A stretch of 13,742 nucleotides of DNA from CAZKYP01 sp964556885 (GTDB lineage Bacteria; Planctomycetota; Phycisphaerae; Sedimentisphaerales; Anaerobacaceae): positions 1 to 13,742 of the forward strand of contig CAZKYP010000085.1 of NCBI GenBank assembly GCA_964556885.1, read 5' to 3'. Each line of letters begins with the position of its first letter. Position 1 is the stretch's first letter. The position numbers and the translations under genes are program-made. The notes under the pieces were generated by a model that was not told the DNA's origin, did not search any database, and saw only the letters and a program-made list of their open reading frames with translations. Below, piece by piece: positions 1-6,189 of this stretch.

Positions 1-255
1 AATCTCTGCATCAATTATAAGCCTGAGCCAATAATTTGTTTCTCTGGCTTCTTTCGAGGCAATGGACATTTTAGCAAAGAAATCCTTCCGGCTTCGTCCG
101 GCTAAAGCCTCTTCAACATTAGCGCCAACACTTTTCCCAGATCGCAAAAGCTGACTCGAAATTTCAAAATGCTTCTTGCTTCGCAACATGGCGCAGAGTT
201 TGATAATCCTAAGAGCAAAATCATAACTTCGTTGCTTAACAATACTCTCTGCCAT
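1..255 (-). CDS. Four-helix-bundle protein (S23 / 23S rRNA intervening-sequence protein family), partial
   Basis: The reading frame is open from an ATG at 255 to the window edge (85 codons), so the C-terminus is missing. It starts MAESIVKQRSYDFALRII and contains SGKSVGANVEEA, then RKDFFAKMSIASKEARET and YWLRLI. These are the signature stretches of the small four-helix-bundle family named after ORFs found in 23S rRNA intervening sequences. Members are about 115-130 residues, so roughly 30-40 are lost off the edge. The molecular role of the family is unknown; it forms helical oligomers. The gene lies 18 bases after metY on the same strand and has no clear Shine-Dalgarno sequence. It may be read through from the operon or be an inserted cassette (see the flanking direct repeat). 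Family call is firm, function is not. Confidence 0.82.
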   Translation of the reverse strand, partial: MAESIVKQRSYDFALRIIKLCAMLRSKKHFEISSQLLRSGKSVGANVEEALAGRSRKDFFAKMSIASKEARETNYWLRLIIDAEI

Positions 256-257
256 TA

Positions 258-288
258 ACTTAAAACTCAACACTCACGACTTAAAACT
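258..288. repeat. 10-bp direct repeat flanking the metY / four-helix-bundle junction
   Basis: The decamer ACTTAAAACT occurs at 258-267 and again, identically, at 279-288, 21 bases apart. The intervening bases are similarly poor in G on this strand. The second copy lies in the last codons of metY, and the metY stop codon (274-276) falls between the copies. This could be a duplication left when the small downstream gene was inserted, or simple low-complexity sequence. Confidence 0.5.
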
Positions 289-1566
289 GGCTTTCAATGC
301 CTGTTGAAAGTCATTTATAATATCATCAATATGTTCTGTTCCTACTGATACACGAATATAATCGTCTGTTACTCCGGCCGCAAGCTGTTCTTTTTCATTA
401 AGCTGCTGATGTGTTGTGCTGGCCGGGTGTATCACCAATGTCTTGCTGTCGCCGATGTTGGCAAGATGGCTGGCTAATTTTACACTGTTAATGAATTTTA
501 TACCAGCCTTTCTGCTGCCTTTTATTCCGAAACCTAAAATAGCACCCTGACCGTCGGGCATATACTTTTTAGCCAACTTGTAATCCGGATGGGATTCGAG
601 ACCGGGATAATTCACCCAGCTTACTTGTTTGTGCTTTTCGAGCCATTTCGCCAGCTTCAGGGCATTCTCAGAGTGTCTGGGCATGCGCAGATGCAAAGTT
701 TCCAAGCCCTGTAAAAACAGAAACGCATTGAACGGCGACATGCAACTGCCCATATCACGAAGGAACTGTGTCCTGGCCTTGATTATATATGCCAGGTTAC
801 CGAACGATTCGACATACTTTATGCCGTGATAGCTCGTATCAGGCTCGGTCAGCTCGGGATAGCGGCCGTTCGTCCAGTCGAACTTACCGGAATCGACAAT
901 AGCGCCGCCGATGCTTGTGCCGTGCCCGCCGATAAATTTCGTGCAGCTATGAACGACGATATCGATCCCATGCTCAATGGGCCTGAATAAAATCGGCGTT
1001 GCTACCGTATTGTCACAAATAACAGGTATGCCATTCTTATGAGCGATATCTGAAATTTTATCATATTGCAGAATATCGTTTTTAGGATTGCCGATCGTTT
1101 CAATATAAATCAGTCTCGTGTTGTCTTTTATCGATTTGGCAAAATTCTTAGGCTCCTTCGGGTCGACAAAAGTAACGTCGATGCCGAGTTTCGCAAATGT
1201 ATGACTAAAAAGCGTCACCGTGCCGCCATATAGTGAATTAGAAGAAACTATATGACCGCCGGCACCACAGATATTGAAAATACTCACATATATAGCAGAT
1301 TGTCCCGAGCTAAGGGCCAGACCACCAACTCCGCCTTCCATCGCCGCCAGTCGCTTCTCTAAAACGTCCGTCGTAGGATTCATCAGCCGCGTATAGATAT
1401 TTCCAAATTCCTTCAAAGCAAAAAGATTCCCCGCGTGATCCGTATCTTTGAAAAGATAACTGGTCGTCTGATAAATAGGCACCGCCCTGCTTAAAGTGGT
1501 CGAATCAACTTCCTGTCCAGCGTGAAGAGCCAGCGTCTCCAAACGATAATTCGTCTGTTTGTCCAT
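274..1566 (-). CDS. metY: O-acetylhomoserine sulfhydrylase (aminocarboxypropyltransferase)
   Basis: A PLP enzyme of the Cys/Met metabolism family. It is expected to convert O-acetylhomoserine and sulfide to homocysteine and acetate in the cytoplasm, the direct sulfhydrylation route to methionine. The 430 residues match the usual MetY length and exceed cystathionine gamma-synthase/lyase (about 380-400). Visible landmarks are YTRLMNPT near 58-65 (phosphate contact from the partner subunit), SSGQSA near 86-91, CDNT with D185 (pyridine-nitrogen contact), and SCTKFIGGHG with K210 as the Schiff-base lysine. The C-terminal half has IRVSVGTEHIDDII. The start is supported by TGAGGTAA at 1571-1578, four bases before the ATG. 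The gene lies 66 bases after thi4 with no SAM or T-box riboswitch room in the gap, so it is probably cotranscribed. Methanethiol or O-succinylhomoserine as substrate cannot be excluded. Confidence 0.95.
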   Translation of the reverse strand: MDKQTNYRLETLALHAGQEVDSTTLSRAVPIYQTTSYLFKDTDHAGNLFALKEFGNIYTRLMNPTTDVLEKRLAAMEGGVGGLALSSGQSAIYVSIFNICGAGGHIVSSNSLYGGTVTLFSHTFAKLGIDVTFVDPKEPKNFAKSIKDNTRLIYIETIGNPKNDILQYDKISDIAHKNGIPVICDNTVATPILFRPIEHGIDIVVHSCTKFIGGHGTSIGGAIVDSGKFDWTNGRYPELTEPDTSYHGIKYVESFGNLAYIIKARTQFLRDMGSCMSPFNAFLFLQGLETLHLRMPRHSENALKLAKWLEKHKQVSWVNYPGLESHPDYKLAKKYMPDGQGAILGFGIKGSRKAGIKFINSVKLASHLANIGDSKTLVIHPASTTHQQLNEKEQLAAGVTDDYIRVSVGTEHIDDIINDFQQALKASFKS

Positions 1567-1570
1567 TTTA

Positions 1571-1578
1571 TTACCTCA
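1571..1578 (-). promoter_or_regulatory. Ribosome binding site of metY
   Basis: On the minus strand this reads TGAGGTAA, followed by TAAA and the ATG at 1566. It gives metY its own translation initiation despite the cotranscription implied by the short gap. Confidence 0.7.
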
Positions 1579-1592
1579 TTTACTTTAATAAA

Positions 1593-1611
1593 CAGCGCCA
1601 TTCGGCCGCTG
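1593..1611 (-). other. Small GC-rich hairpin in the thi4-metY gap
   Basis: On the minus strand this reads CAGCGGCCGAATGGCGCTG. It folds as CAGCG/CGCTG plus CC/GG around a GAAT tetraloop, with one bulged G. It is followed by TTTATTAAAG, which is not a continuous U-tract, so it is at best a weak or partial terminator or an RNA-processing/stability element between two operon genes. It could also be chance. Confidence 0.35.
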
Positions 1612-1632
1612 ATACTCATACATCAGAATCTT

Positions 1633-2406
1633 TCAACTTAACACATTCATCGTTACTTCTGCGGCCCTTTTTCCGGACAGCAGCATACCTCCGAATGTCG
1701 GGCCCATTCTCGGAAGACCAAACGTCGTCGCCGCAGCCATCCCGGCTACAATCAGACCCGGATATACCTCGGTCGTATTTTCAACAACGGCATCTTCCGA
1801 TTCCTCAACACACATGGCACCGAATCCTTTCATTTCCACAAGACCGCGCTTGTGGAGTGATTGAACCACTACTGCGTCGTGACCTGTCGCATCGACAACA
1901 AGCCTGGATTCAATAGCAACAGGGTCTACGCAGGTCAACGCGCGCGGCAGAGCGGACACAGGTGTCCAGTTTATAACAACTCCGCAGACTTTATTGTTCC
2001 TTACTACTACATCGTCGAACTTCGTCATATTCAATACCTTCACACCGGCATCGTACGCCGCAGCAATCAATTTCGAACACGCATAGGGTCCATCAGCAAC
2101 ATATAATCCATCACATGCCTGTTTATACGGTACACCTATTTCATCAAAAACCGCCTGAGCGGGAGCTCTTACAGTCACCTTATTCATAAGATAACCACCA
2201 ATCCAGAATCCTCCGCCGAGGTAATTGTTACTCTCTATAACAAGAGTTTTTTGACCCTGTCTGGCAAATTCGGTCGCAGCAACAAGCCCGCTCGGGCCGG
2301 CACCGACAATAATCACATCATTTTCAATGTGCTCTTCGAAATCTCGTGCAAACTCGGATATGATTGCTCTTGTGACATCCTTTTCGGTTACTTTCGAGAA
2401 AATCAT
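1633..2406 (-). CDS. thi4: Thi4-type ADP-thiazole synthase (thiamin thiazole biosynthesis), Cys-type active site
   Basis: Builds the thiazole half of thiamin from NAD and glycine plus a sulfur source, with Fe(II). The 257 residues match prokaryotic Thi4. A Rossmann motif, IIVGAGPSG at 32-40, with E58 ending the second strand, marks the NAD/FAD-like fold. LGGGFWIGG (63-71), DATGHD (172-177), NTTEVYPGL (210-218), AGMAAATTFG (221-230) and the RMGPTFGGM run near the C-terminus are family hallmarks. C159 sits directly before VDP (codon 1930-1932). At this position M. jannaschii Thi4 has His and uses free sulfide, while yeast and Haloferax enzymes have the sulfur-donating Cys. The start follows a strong AAGGAGGTAA. 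It lies between nadA and metY; NAD (the NadA pathway) is a Thi4 substrate. Family identity is secure; single-turnover versus sulfide-dependent catalysis is unresolved. Confidence 0.94.
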   Translation of the reverse strand: MIFSKVTEKDVTRAIISEFARDFEEHIENDVIIVGAGPSGLVAATEFARQGQKTLVIESNNYLGGGFWIGGYLMNKVTVRAPAQAVFDEIGVPYKQACDGLYVADGPYACSKLIAAAYDAGVKVLNMTKFDDVVVRNNKVCGVVINWTPVSALPRALTCVDPVAIESRLVVDATGHDAVVVQSLHKRGLVEMKGFGAMCVEESEDAVVENTTEVYPGLIVAGMAAATTFGLPRMGPTFGGMLLSGKRAAEVTMNVLS

Positions 2407-2410
2407 TCTG

Positions 2411-2420
2411 TTACCTCCTT
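2411..2420 (-). promoter_or_regulatory. Strong ribosome binding site of thi4
   Basis: The minus strand reads AAGGAGGTAA, a near-perfect anti-16S match, four bases before the ATG at 2406. It fixes the thi4 start and is the strongest Shine-Dalgarno sequence in the operon, which would suit a protein needed in quantity. Confidence 0.85.
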
Positions 2421-2472
2421 GAACATAAATAAAACTTTTAATTTCAATACCGGTTACTACAATAATTGAGCA

Positions 2473-3390
2473 TCATTTTGACGGCAGGATTTCCACCATC
2501 CTGTCTAATGATTTTTTCGCCCTCACTCTCACACCCTCCGGAACATCGACTTTATATTTCATATCCTCCAGTGAAGCCACGATCTTATCGAGGGTAATCT
2601 TTTTCATATTCGGACAAATCGCCCTTAGACTGGCAGGTATAAATTCCGCCTCAGGATTCTGCTTCTTTAAGGCGTGAATGATTCCATTCTCAGTAGCTAT
2701 TATGAATCGCTTTGCATTGCTGTTCGTAACAAATTTCAGCATCTGGCCGGTGCTCAGCAACTCATCCGAAAGCTCTTTGACCGGTTCGGAGCATTCCGGA
2801 TGTGCCAATACGACAGCATCGGGATATTTGTCTTTGGCCAAAACAATATCGTCGGTGGTTATCATTACATGTGTAGTACAATAACCCGGCCAGAGCACAA
2901 TATTCCGGCCGGTCTTTTCGGTTACAAACCTGCCGAGATGCTGGTCGGGTACGAAGATGATTTTTTTATCAGCGGGCAAAGACTCAACTACTTCGACCGC
3001 ATTTGAGCTTGTACAGCAATAATCACTCTCTGCCTTGACCTCGGCCGAACTGTTTACGTAGCAGACCACCAGGGCACCGGGGTGATCCTGCTTAAGCTGG
3101 CAAAGCTGCGCTGCGGTTATCATATCAGCCATCGGACAGCCGGCGGTTTTATCCGGTATGAGCACGGTTTTCTCCGGCGAAAGAATCGCTGCCGTCTCCG
3201 CCATGAACCGGACACCACAAAAAATTATAACATCCGCATCTGTTTCAGAAGCCTGTATACTCAGCCCTAACGAATCGCCCGTAAAATCCGCAAGGTCCTG
3301 AATCTCACCGGGCTGATAGTTGTGGGCAAGAATTACGGCTTTACGTTCGGCCTTCAACTGCTCAATCTTTTGTATCAATTGTTCCTTCAT
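2473..3390 (-). CDS. nadA: Quinolinate synthase A ([4Fe-4S])
   Basis: Condenses iminoaspartate with dihydroxyacetone phosphate to quinolinate in de novo NAD synthesis. From the ATG at 3390 it is 305 residues, close to the compact Thermotoga type (about 298) rather than E. coli (347). LAHNYQ (near 21-26), DFTGDSLGL, STGQM and the CPNMKKITL run are family signatures. The three cluster cysteines are C85 (AGCPMAD), C171 (WPGYCTTH) and C259 (ICPNMKK). An in-frame ATG at 3414 would add eight residues inside the upstream cysE reading frame. I prefer 3390 because MKEQLIQKIEQLK resembles family N-termini, and because the cysE stop TGA is followed by one base and then this ATG, a classic stop-start coupling. 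No nadB or nadC is in the window. An oxygen-labile cluster enzyme fits control by an Fe-S type Rrf2 regulator. Confidence 0.94.
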   Translation of the reverse strand: MKEQLIQKIEQLKAERKAVILAHNYQPGEIQDLADFTGDSLGLSIQASETDADVIIFCGVRFMAETAAILSPEKTVLIPDKTAGCPMADMITAAQLCQLKQDHPGALVVCYVNSSAEVKAESDYCCTSSNAVEVVESLPADKKIIFVPDQHLGRFVTEKTGRNIVLWPGYCTTHVMITTDDIVLAKDKYPDAVVLAHPECSEPVKELSDELLSTGQMLKFVTNSNAKRFIIATENGIIHALKKQNPEAEFIPASLRAICPNMKKITLDKIVASLEDMKYKVDVPEGVRVRAKKSLDRMVEILPSK

Positions 3391-3391
3391 T

Positions 3392-4330
3392 TCAAATCTC
3401 GTACGCTCCACCATCAGTCTTCGGAGTTCTGCAAACTAAATCAACATTGGCGGTATTGACGGTAAATCCGGCTGGCACTGATTGTTTTACCCATGTGTTG
3501 CCGCCGATAATCGCTCCTTTACCGATAGTTACATTACCCAAAATTGTCGCCTCGGCATAAATTGTTACATTATCTTCAATTGTTGGATGTCTTTTTTGTC
3601 CTTTTATTATCCGGCCTCTCTCGTCCTTCGGAAAACTCATTGCACCAAGAGTCGCGCCCTGATAGATTTTAACATTATTACCTATGACGGTAGTTTCACC
3701 TATCACAACACCGGTTCCATGATCGATAAAGAAATTCCTGCCTATCTGCGCGCCGGGATGTATGTCAATTCCCGTCTTCGAGTGAGCATATTCGGACATT
3801 ATTCTCGGGATCAAAGGCACTTCTTTTAGGTACAACTCGTGGGCAATACGATAGGTAGCGATTGCCGTCATGCACGGATAACTTATAATAATTTCCTCAT
3901 AAGACTTAGCAGCAGGGTCTCCCTCGAAAGCGGCGTGAACGTCTCCTTTAAGCAAATCTCTTATATTCGGCAGGCATGTTAAAAGGTGCATAGTCGCATC
4001 TTCTGCCATTTCCCTGCAATCACCGGTATCGCAGTTCTGCATCCGGCACTGGTATTTGTAGGCTCTTTCTATCTGTTCAGTCAGTTCCGTATAAACATGA
4101 TACAAAATATCGATGACAATAAAATCGACATTCGCTTTGGTCACTGTTCTCTTGCCGGTATAACCCGGAAAGAGTATCTCTATAAGCTGATCGAGAATCT
4201 CTAAAATCTTGTCCCGTACAGGCAGATTTGAAATATCAATAAAATTTATTCCAGAATCCCCATGGTAAGTTTCCGCAATTCTGGAAACAAGTTCATGCAT
4301 CTTATCATCGGTCAATTTTCTTTTCCGCAT
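3392..4330 (-). CDS. cysE: Serine O-acetyltransferase, EpsC/CysE type
   Basis: Acetylates L-serine with acetyl-CoA to give O-acetylserine, the substrate of the CysK encoded just upstream. The protein is 312 residues: a helical N-terminal domain (about 1-180) followed by a left-handed beta-helix of hexapeptide repeats (about 185-295). By comparison with E. coli CysE, the catalytic dyad is D189 (GIDIHPGA) and H204 (IDHGTG), with H248 (KRHPTI) matching H193. The insert around FPKDERGRIIKGQ between H204 and H248 is typical of the longer EpsC branch. The last residues are GGAYEI. A terminal isoleucine is what CysE inserts into the CysK active site to form the cysteine synthase complex. Its stop codon abuts the nadA start. 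Spacing from cysK is 38 bases. The RBS is weak (AGGG about 11 bases upstream), so translation may be coupled. Confidence 0.94.
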   Translation of the reverse strand: MRKRKLTDDKMHELVSRIAETYHGDSGINFIDISNLPVRDKILEILDQLIEILFPGYTGKRTVTKANVDFIVIDILYHVYTELTEQIERAYKYQCRMQNCDTGDCREMAEDATMHLLTCLPNIRDLLKGDVHAAFEGDPAAKSYEEIIISYPCMTAIATYRIAHELYLKEVPLIPRIMSEYAHSKTGIDIHPGAQIGRNFFIDHGTGVVIGETTVIGNNVKIYQGATLGAMSFPKDERGRIIKGQKRHPTIEDNVTIYAEATILGNVTIGKGAIIGGNTWVKQSVPAGFTVNTANVDLVCRTPKTDGGAYEI

Positions 4331-4368
4331 CGGTTTATGCCCTATCAGGATTTGAAATACCCTGTTTT

Positions 4369-5289
4369 TTAACCGTACAATTCGGTTGATATATATCTTT
4401 CGCCGGTATCACAGATGAAAGTGACTATATTCTTGCCTTCATTTTCCGCCCGATGTGAAAGCTGCACGGCAGCCCATACATTGGCGCCACCGCTGATACC
4501 GGAAAGAATACCTTCTTTTAGCGCCAACTGTCTCGCTGTTTCGAAAGCATCTTCATTCGAGACCTGGATGATTTCATCGATAATCTCAGTATTCAACACA
4601 TTCGGCACAAATCCCGCCCCGATTCCCTGTATCTTGTGCGGCCCGGGCTTACCGCCGGACAACACATGTGAATCTCTGGGTTCCACGGCTACAACTTTCA
4701 GATTTGCATTTTTCCCCTTCAACATCTCACCGCAGCCGGTAAGTGTACCCCCGGTGCCGACTCCGGCGACCAGGATATCAACATGACCATCTGTGTCATT
4801 CCAGATTTCCTGAGCCGTCGTCTCCCTGTGTATTCGAGGATTCGCAGGATTCTTGAATTGCTGGGGCATAAAAGAATTGGGATTCTGAGCAACAAGCTGT
4901 TCGGCTTTTTCGACGGCACCAGTCATACCCTTATCGGCAGGCGTCAGTACAAGTTCGGCGCCGAACAACTGCAATAACTTTCTCCGTTCAATACTCATGG
5001 ATTCAGGCATGGTTAAAATCAAACGATGCCCCCTTGCCGCACAGATAAAAGCAAGACCTATACCGGTGTTTCCGCTCGTAGGTTCTATTATTATAGTGTC
5101 TTTGTTTATCAGCCCCTGATTCTCCGCTGCCTCTATCATCGACAGGGCGATTCTGTCCTTCACGCTGCCAGTCGGATTTTTCGATTCCAGCTTGACCAGA
5201 ATAGCTGCTTTGCCTGATCCAAGTTTATTGATCTGAACCAATGGCGTAAATCCCACTACCGCGGTAATATCTTCAAATATCGCACTCAT
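4369..5289 (-). CDS. cysK: Cysteine synthase A (O-acetylserine sulfhydrylase)
   Basis: A PLP fold-type II enzyme that combines O-acetylserine with sulfide to make cysteine. The 306 residues are standard. NPTGSVKDR (38-46) carries the Schiff-base lysine K44. TSGNTG (71-76) is the substrate/carboxylate loop. GVGTGGTLTG is the phosphate loop. The CDTGERYIST stretch near the C-terminus supplies the hydroxyl residue near the pyridine nitrogen (Thr instead of the commoner Ser). The SGGANVW segment and the partner CysE with a C-terminal Ile favour CysK over cystathionine beta-synthase; there is no CBS domain pair. CysM-like use of thiosulfate cannot be ruled out from sequence alone. The start is supported by AGGAGAAACT directly before the ATG. 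It is the first structural gene after the Rrf2 regulator, 18 bases downstream of it. Confidence 0.95.
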   Translation of the reverse strand: MSAIFEDITAVVGFTPLVQINKLGSGKAAILVKLESKNPTGSVKDRIALSMIEAAENQGLINKDTIIIEPTSGNTGIGLAFICAARGHRLILTMPESMSIERRKLLQLFGAELVLTPADKGMTGAVEKAEQLVAQNPNSFMPQQFKNPANPRIHRETTAQEIWNDTDGHVDILVAGVGTGGTLTGCGEMLKGKNANLKVVAVEPRDSHVLSGGKPGPHKIQGIGAGFVPNVLNTEIIDEIIQVSNEDAFETARQLALKEGILSGISGGANVWAAVQLSHRAENEGKNIVTFICDTGERYISTELYG

Positions 5290-5307
5290 AGTTTCTCCTG
5301 TGCCTAA

Positions 5308-5742
5308 TTATATTTGATAATACGTGTTCTGCGTATTCTTAGCTTCATCAACTAAATCCTTGACTGATATAGACTGTAATACATCTTCTATGGCATGTTC
5401 CACTTTTATCCAGACCTTTCTGGCCGCACAATCGGCTGCTTTACCACAATAATTTTCATCCTCAACACACTCGACAGTCGTTACAGGACCCTCGATACTA
5501 TGCATTACCTCGTTGAGTTTGATTTGCTCCGGTGGTTTGGCAAGTATATATCCGCCTTTGGAGCCCCTGACACTTCTAACGAATCCGGCGGATCGCAACA
5601 CCGCCATTAATTGCTCAAGGTACTTAACTGATATATCCTGATGCTGAGCGATAATTTTAAGCTGCAAAGGTTTCTTTTCAACATTTAAAGCTAATTCTAT
5701 AATAGCCCTTACTGCATATCTTGTTCTTGTCGATAGTTTCAT
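5308..5742 (-). CDS. Rrf2-family transcriptional regulator with an Fe-S type cysteine triad
   Basis: A 144-residue winged-helix regulator. The N-terminus MKLSTRTRYAVRAIIELA, the DISVKYLEQLM recognition-helix region (36-46) and the wing VRSVRGSKGGY (55-65) are textbook Rrf2. C92, C99 and C105 (C-x6-C-x5-C) fall where IscR and NsrR hold their clusters, so this is probably a cluster- or redox-sensing member rather than a CymR-type protein that senses through the CysK-CysE complex. It is first in the run with cysK, cysE, nadA, thi4 and metY, and is likely both their regulator and its own. The start has AGGGG at 5750-5754, seven bases upstream. Which signal it senses (Fe-S status, NO, sulfide or cysteine) cannot be read from the sequence, so no gene symbol is given. 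Confidence 0.92.
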   Translation of the reverse strand: MKLSTRTRYAVRAIIELALNVEKKPLQLKIIAQHQDISVKYLEQLMAVLRSAGFVRSVRGSKGGYILAKPPEQIKLNEVMHSIEGPVTTVECVEDENYCGKAADCAARKVWIKVEHAIEDVLQSISVKDLVDEAKNTQNTYYQI

Positions 5743-5761
5743 AATTAATCCCCTATTATTC

Positions 5762-5776
5762 CTACTCTAATAGTAG
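5762..5776. promoter_or_regulatory. Candidate Rrf2 operator (5-5-5 inverted repeat)
   Basis: CTACT-CTAAT-AGTAG has perfect 5-base arms around a 5-base centre. It lies right after the -10 box of the minus-strand promoter, across the expected transcription start and ahead of the Rrf2 RBS. That is where an autoregulatory repressor would bind. Rrf2 proteins bind such short dyads. Binding here is inferred from position and symmetry only. Confidence 0.55.
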
Positions 5777-5779
5777 TGT

Positions 5780-5809
5780 ATTATACGAAAACATCTGATT
5801 CAAGTGCAA
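5780..5809 (-). promoter_or_regulatory. Sigma70-like promoter of the Rrf2-cys operon
   Basis: On the minus strand a perfect TATAAT (-10, 5780-5785) lies 18 bases from TTGCAC (-35, 5804-5809; partial match to TTGACA). The predicted start is about 5773, about 30 bases before the ATG at 5742. It would transcribe all six complete genes down to metY and possibly the partial gene at the left edge. Confidence 0.65.
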
Positions 5810-6101
5810 AAGAAAAACCCAAAAAGACAAGAATTTTATAAAATATTTTCTTTATAGCCTTTTTTTAAAACCTAAGTGCTGTTCCAACAGATACTTTATA
5901 TAATGAATATTAAATTAGACATGCCGTCACAGCTTCAATATATCTTATCAATAAGCCCCGACAATATCTGACAAAAGACATTATAGGACCATATCTAACC
6001 CGTAATAAAACTAATATTAAAAAAAACAATAACCTTAAACGCCATCTATATAACCAATTTTCATGAATATCGTAATCTTATGGACAGAGATACTCTGCCT
6101 T

Positions 6102-6120
6102 CAAGCAGCCAAAGCTGTTG
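6102..6120. promoter_or_regulatory. Imperfect inverted repeat overlapping the -35 of the glycosyltransferase promoter
   Basis: CAAGCAGCCAAAGCTGTTG has arms CAGC/GCTG around CAAA, extended by CAA/TTG with one unpaired G. It ends inside the TTGACA box, so a protein bound there would block or recruit polymerase. It is short, and chance is possible. Confidence 0.35.
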
Positions 6121-6146
6121 ACAGTCTAACTATCTGATTTTATAAT
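6118..6146 (+). promoter_or_regulatory. Consensus sigma70 promoter of the GT4-toroid gene
   Basis: TTGACA at 6118-6123 and TATAAT at 6141-6146 are both perfect hexamers with the optimal 17-base spacer. The predicted start is near 6153, leaving a leader of about 37 bases before the ATG at 6190. A second TATAAT at 6170-6175 lies too close to the start codon to be the main promoter. Confidence 0.75.
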
Positions 6147-6189
6147 TACTTTTATACACCCCACCTATGTATAATAGGATACTTGAAAG

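Larger units (their letters stand above)
5743..6189. other. Divergent intergenic region between the Rrf2 operon and the glycosyltransferase gene
   Basis: 447 AT-rich bases with no credible ORF. The left end holds the Rrf2 promoter and operator (5762-5809). The right end holds a consensus promoter (6118-6146) overlapped by an inverted repeat. Between about 5810 and 6095 I see poly-A/T runs (for example around 5820-5875) but no hairpin-plus-T-tract, tRNA or riboswitch-like fold that I could defend. Confidence 0.7.

Noticed and set aside
1..255. An intervening sequence inside a 23S rRNA gene
   Set aside because: The gene family is the same, but the flank is the 3' end of metY and there is no rRNA sequence here.
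1567..2472. TPP riboswitch before thi4 or SAM/S-box riboswitch before metY
   Set aside because: Both gaps are only 66 bases and contain little beyond the Shine-Dalgarno sequences; I see no THI-box or S-box core. Control must come from the operon promoter or elsewhere.
3391..3414. Upstream ATG at 3414 as the true nadA start
   Set aside because: No Shine-Dalgarno sequence precedes it, it overlaps cysE, and the added residues do not resemble NadA N-termini.
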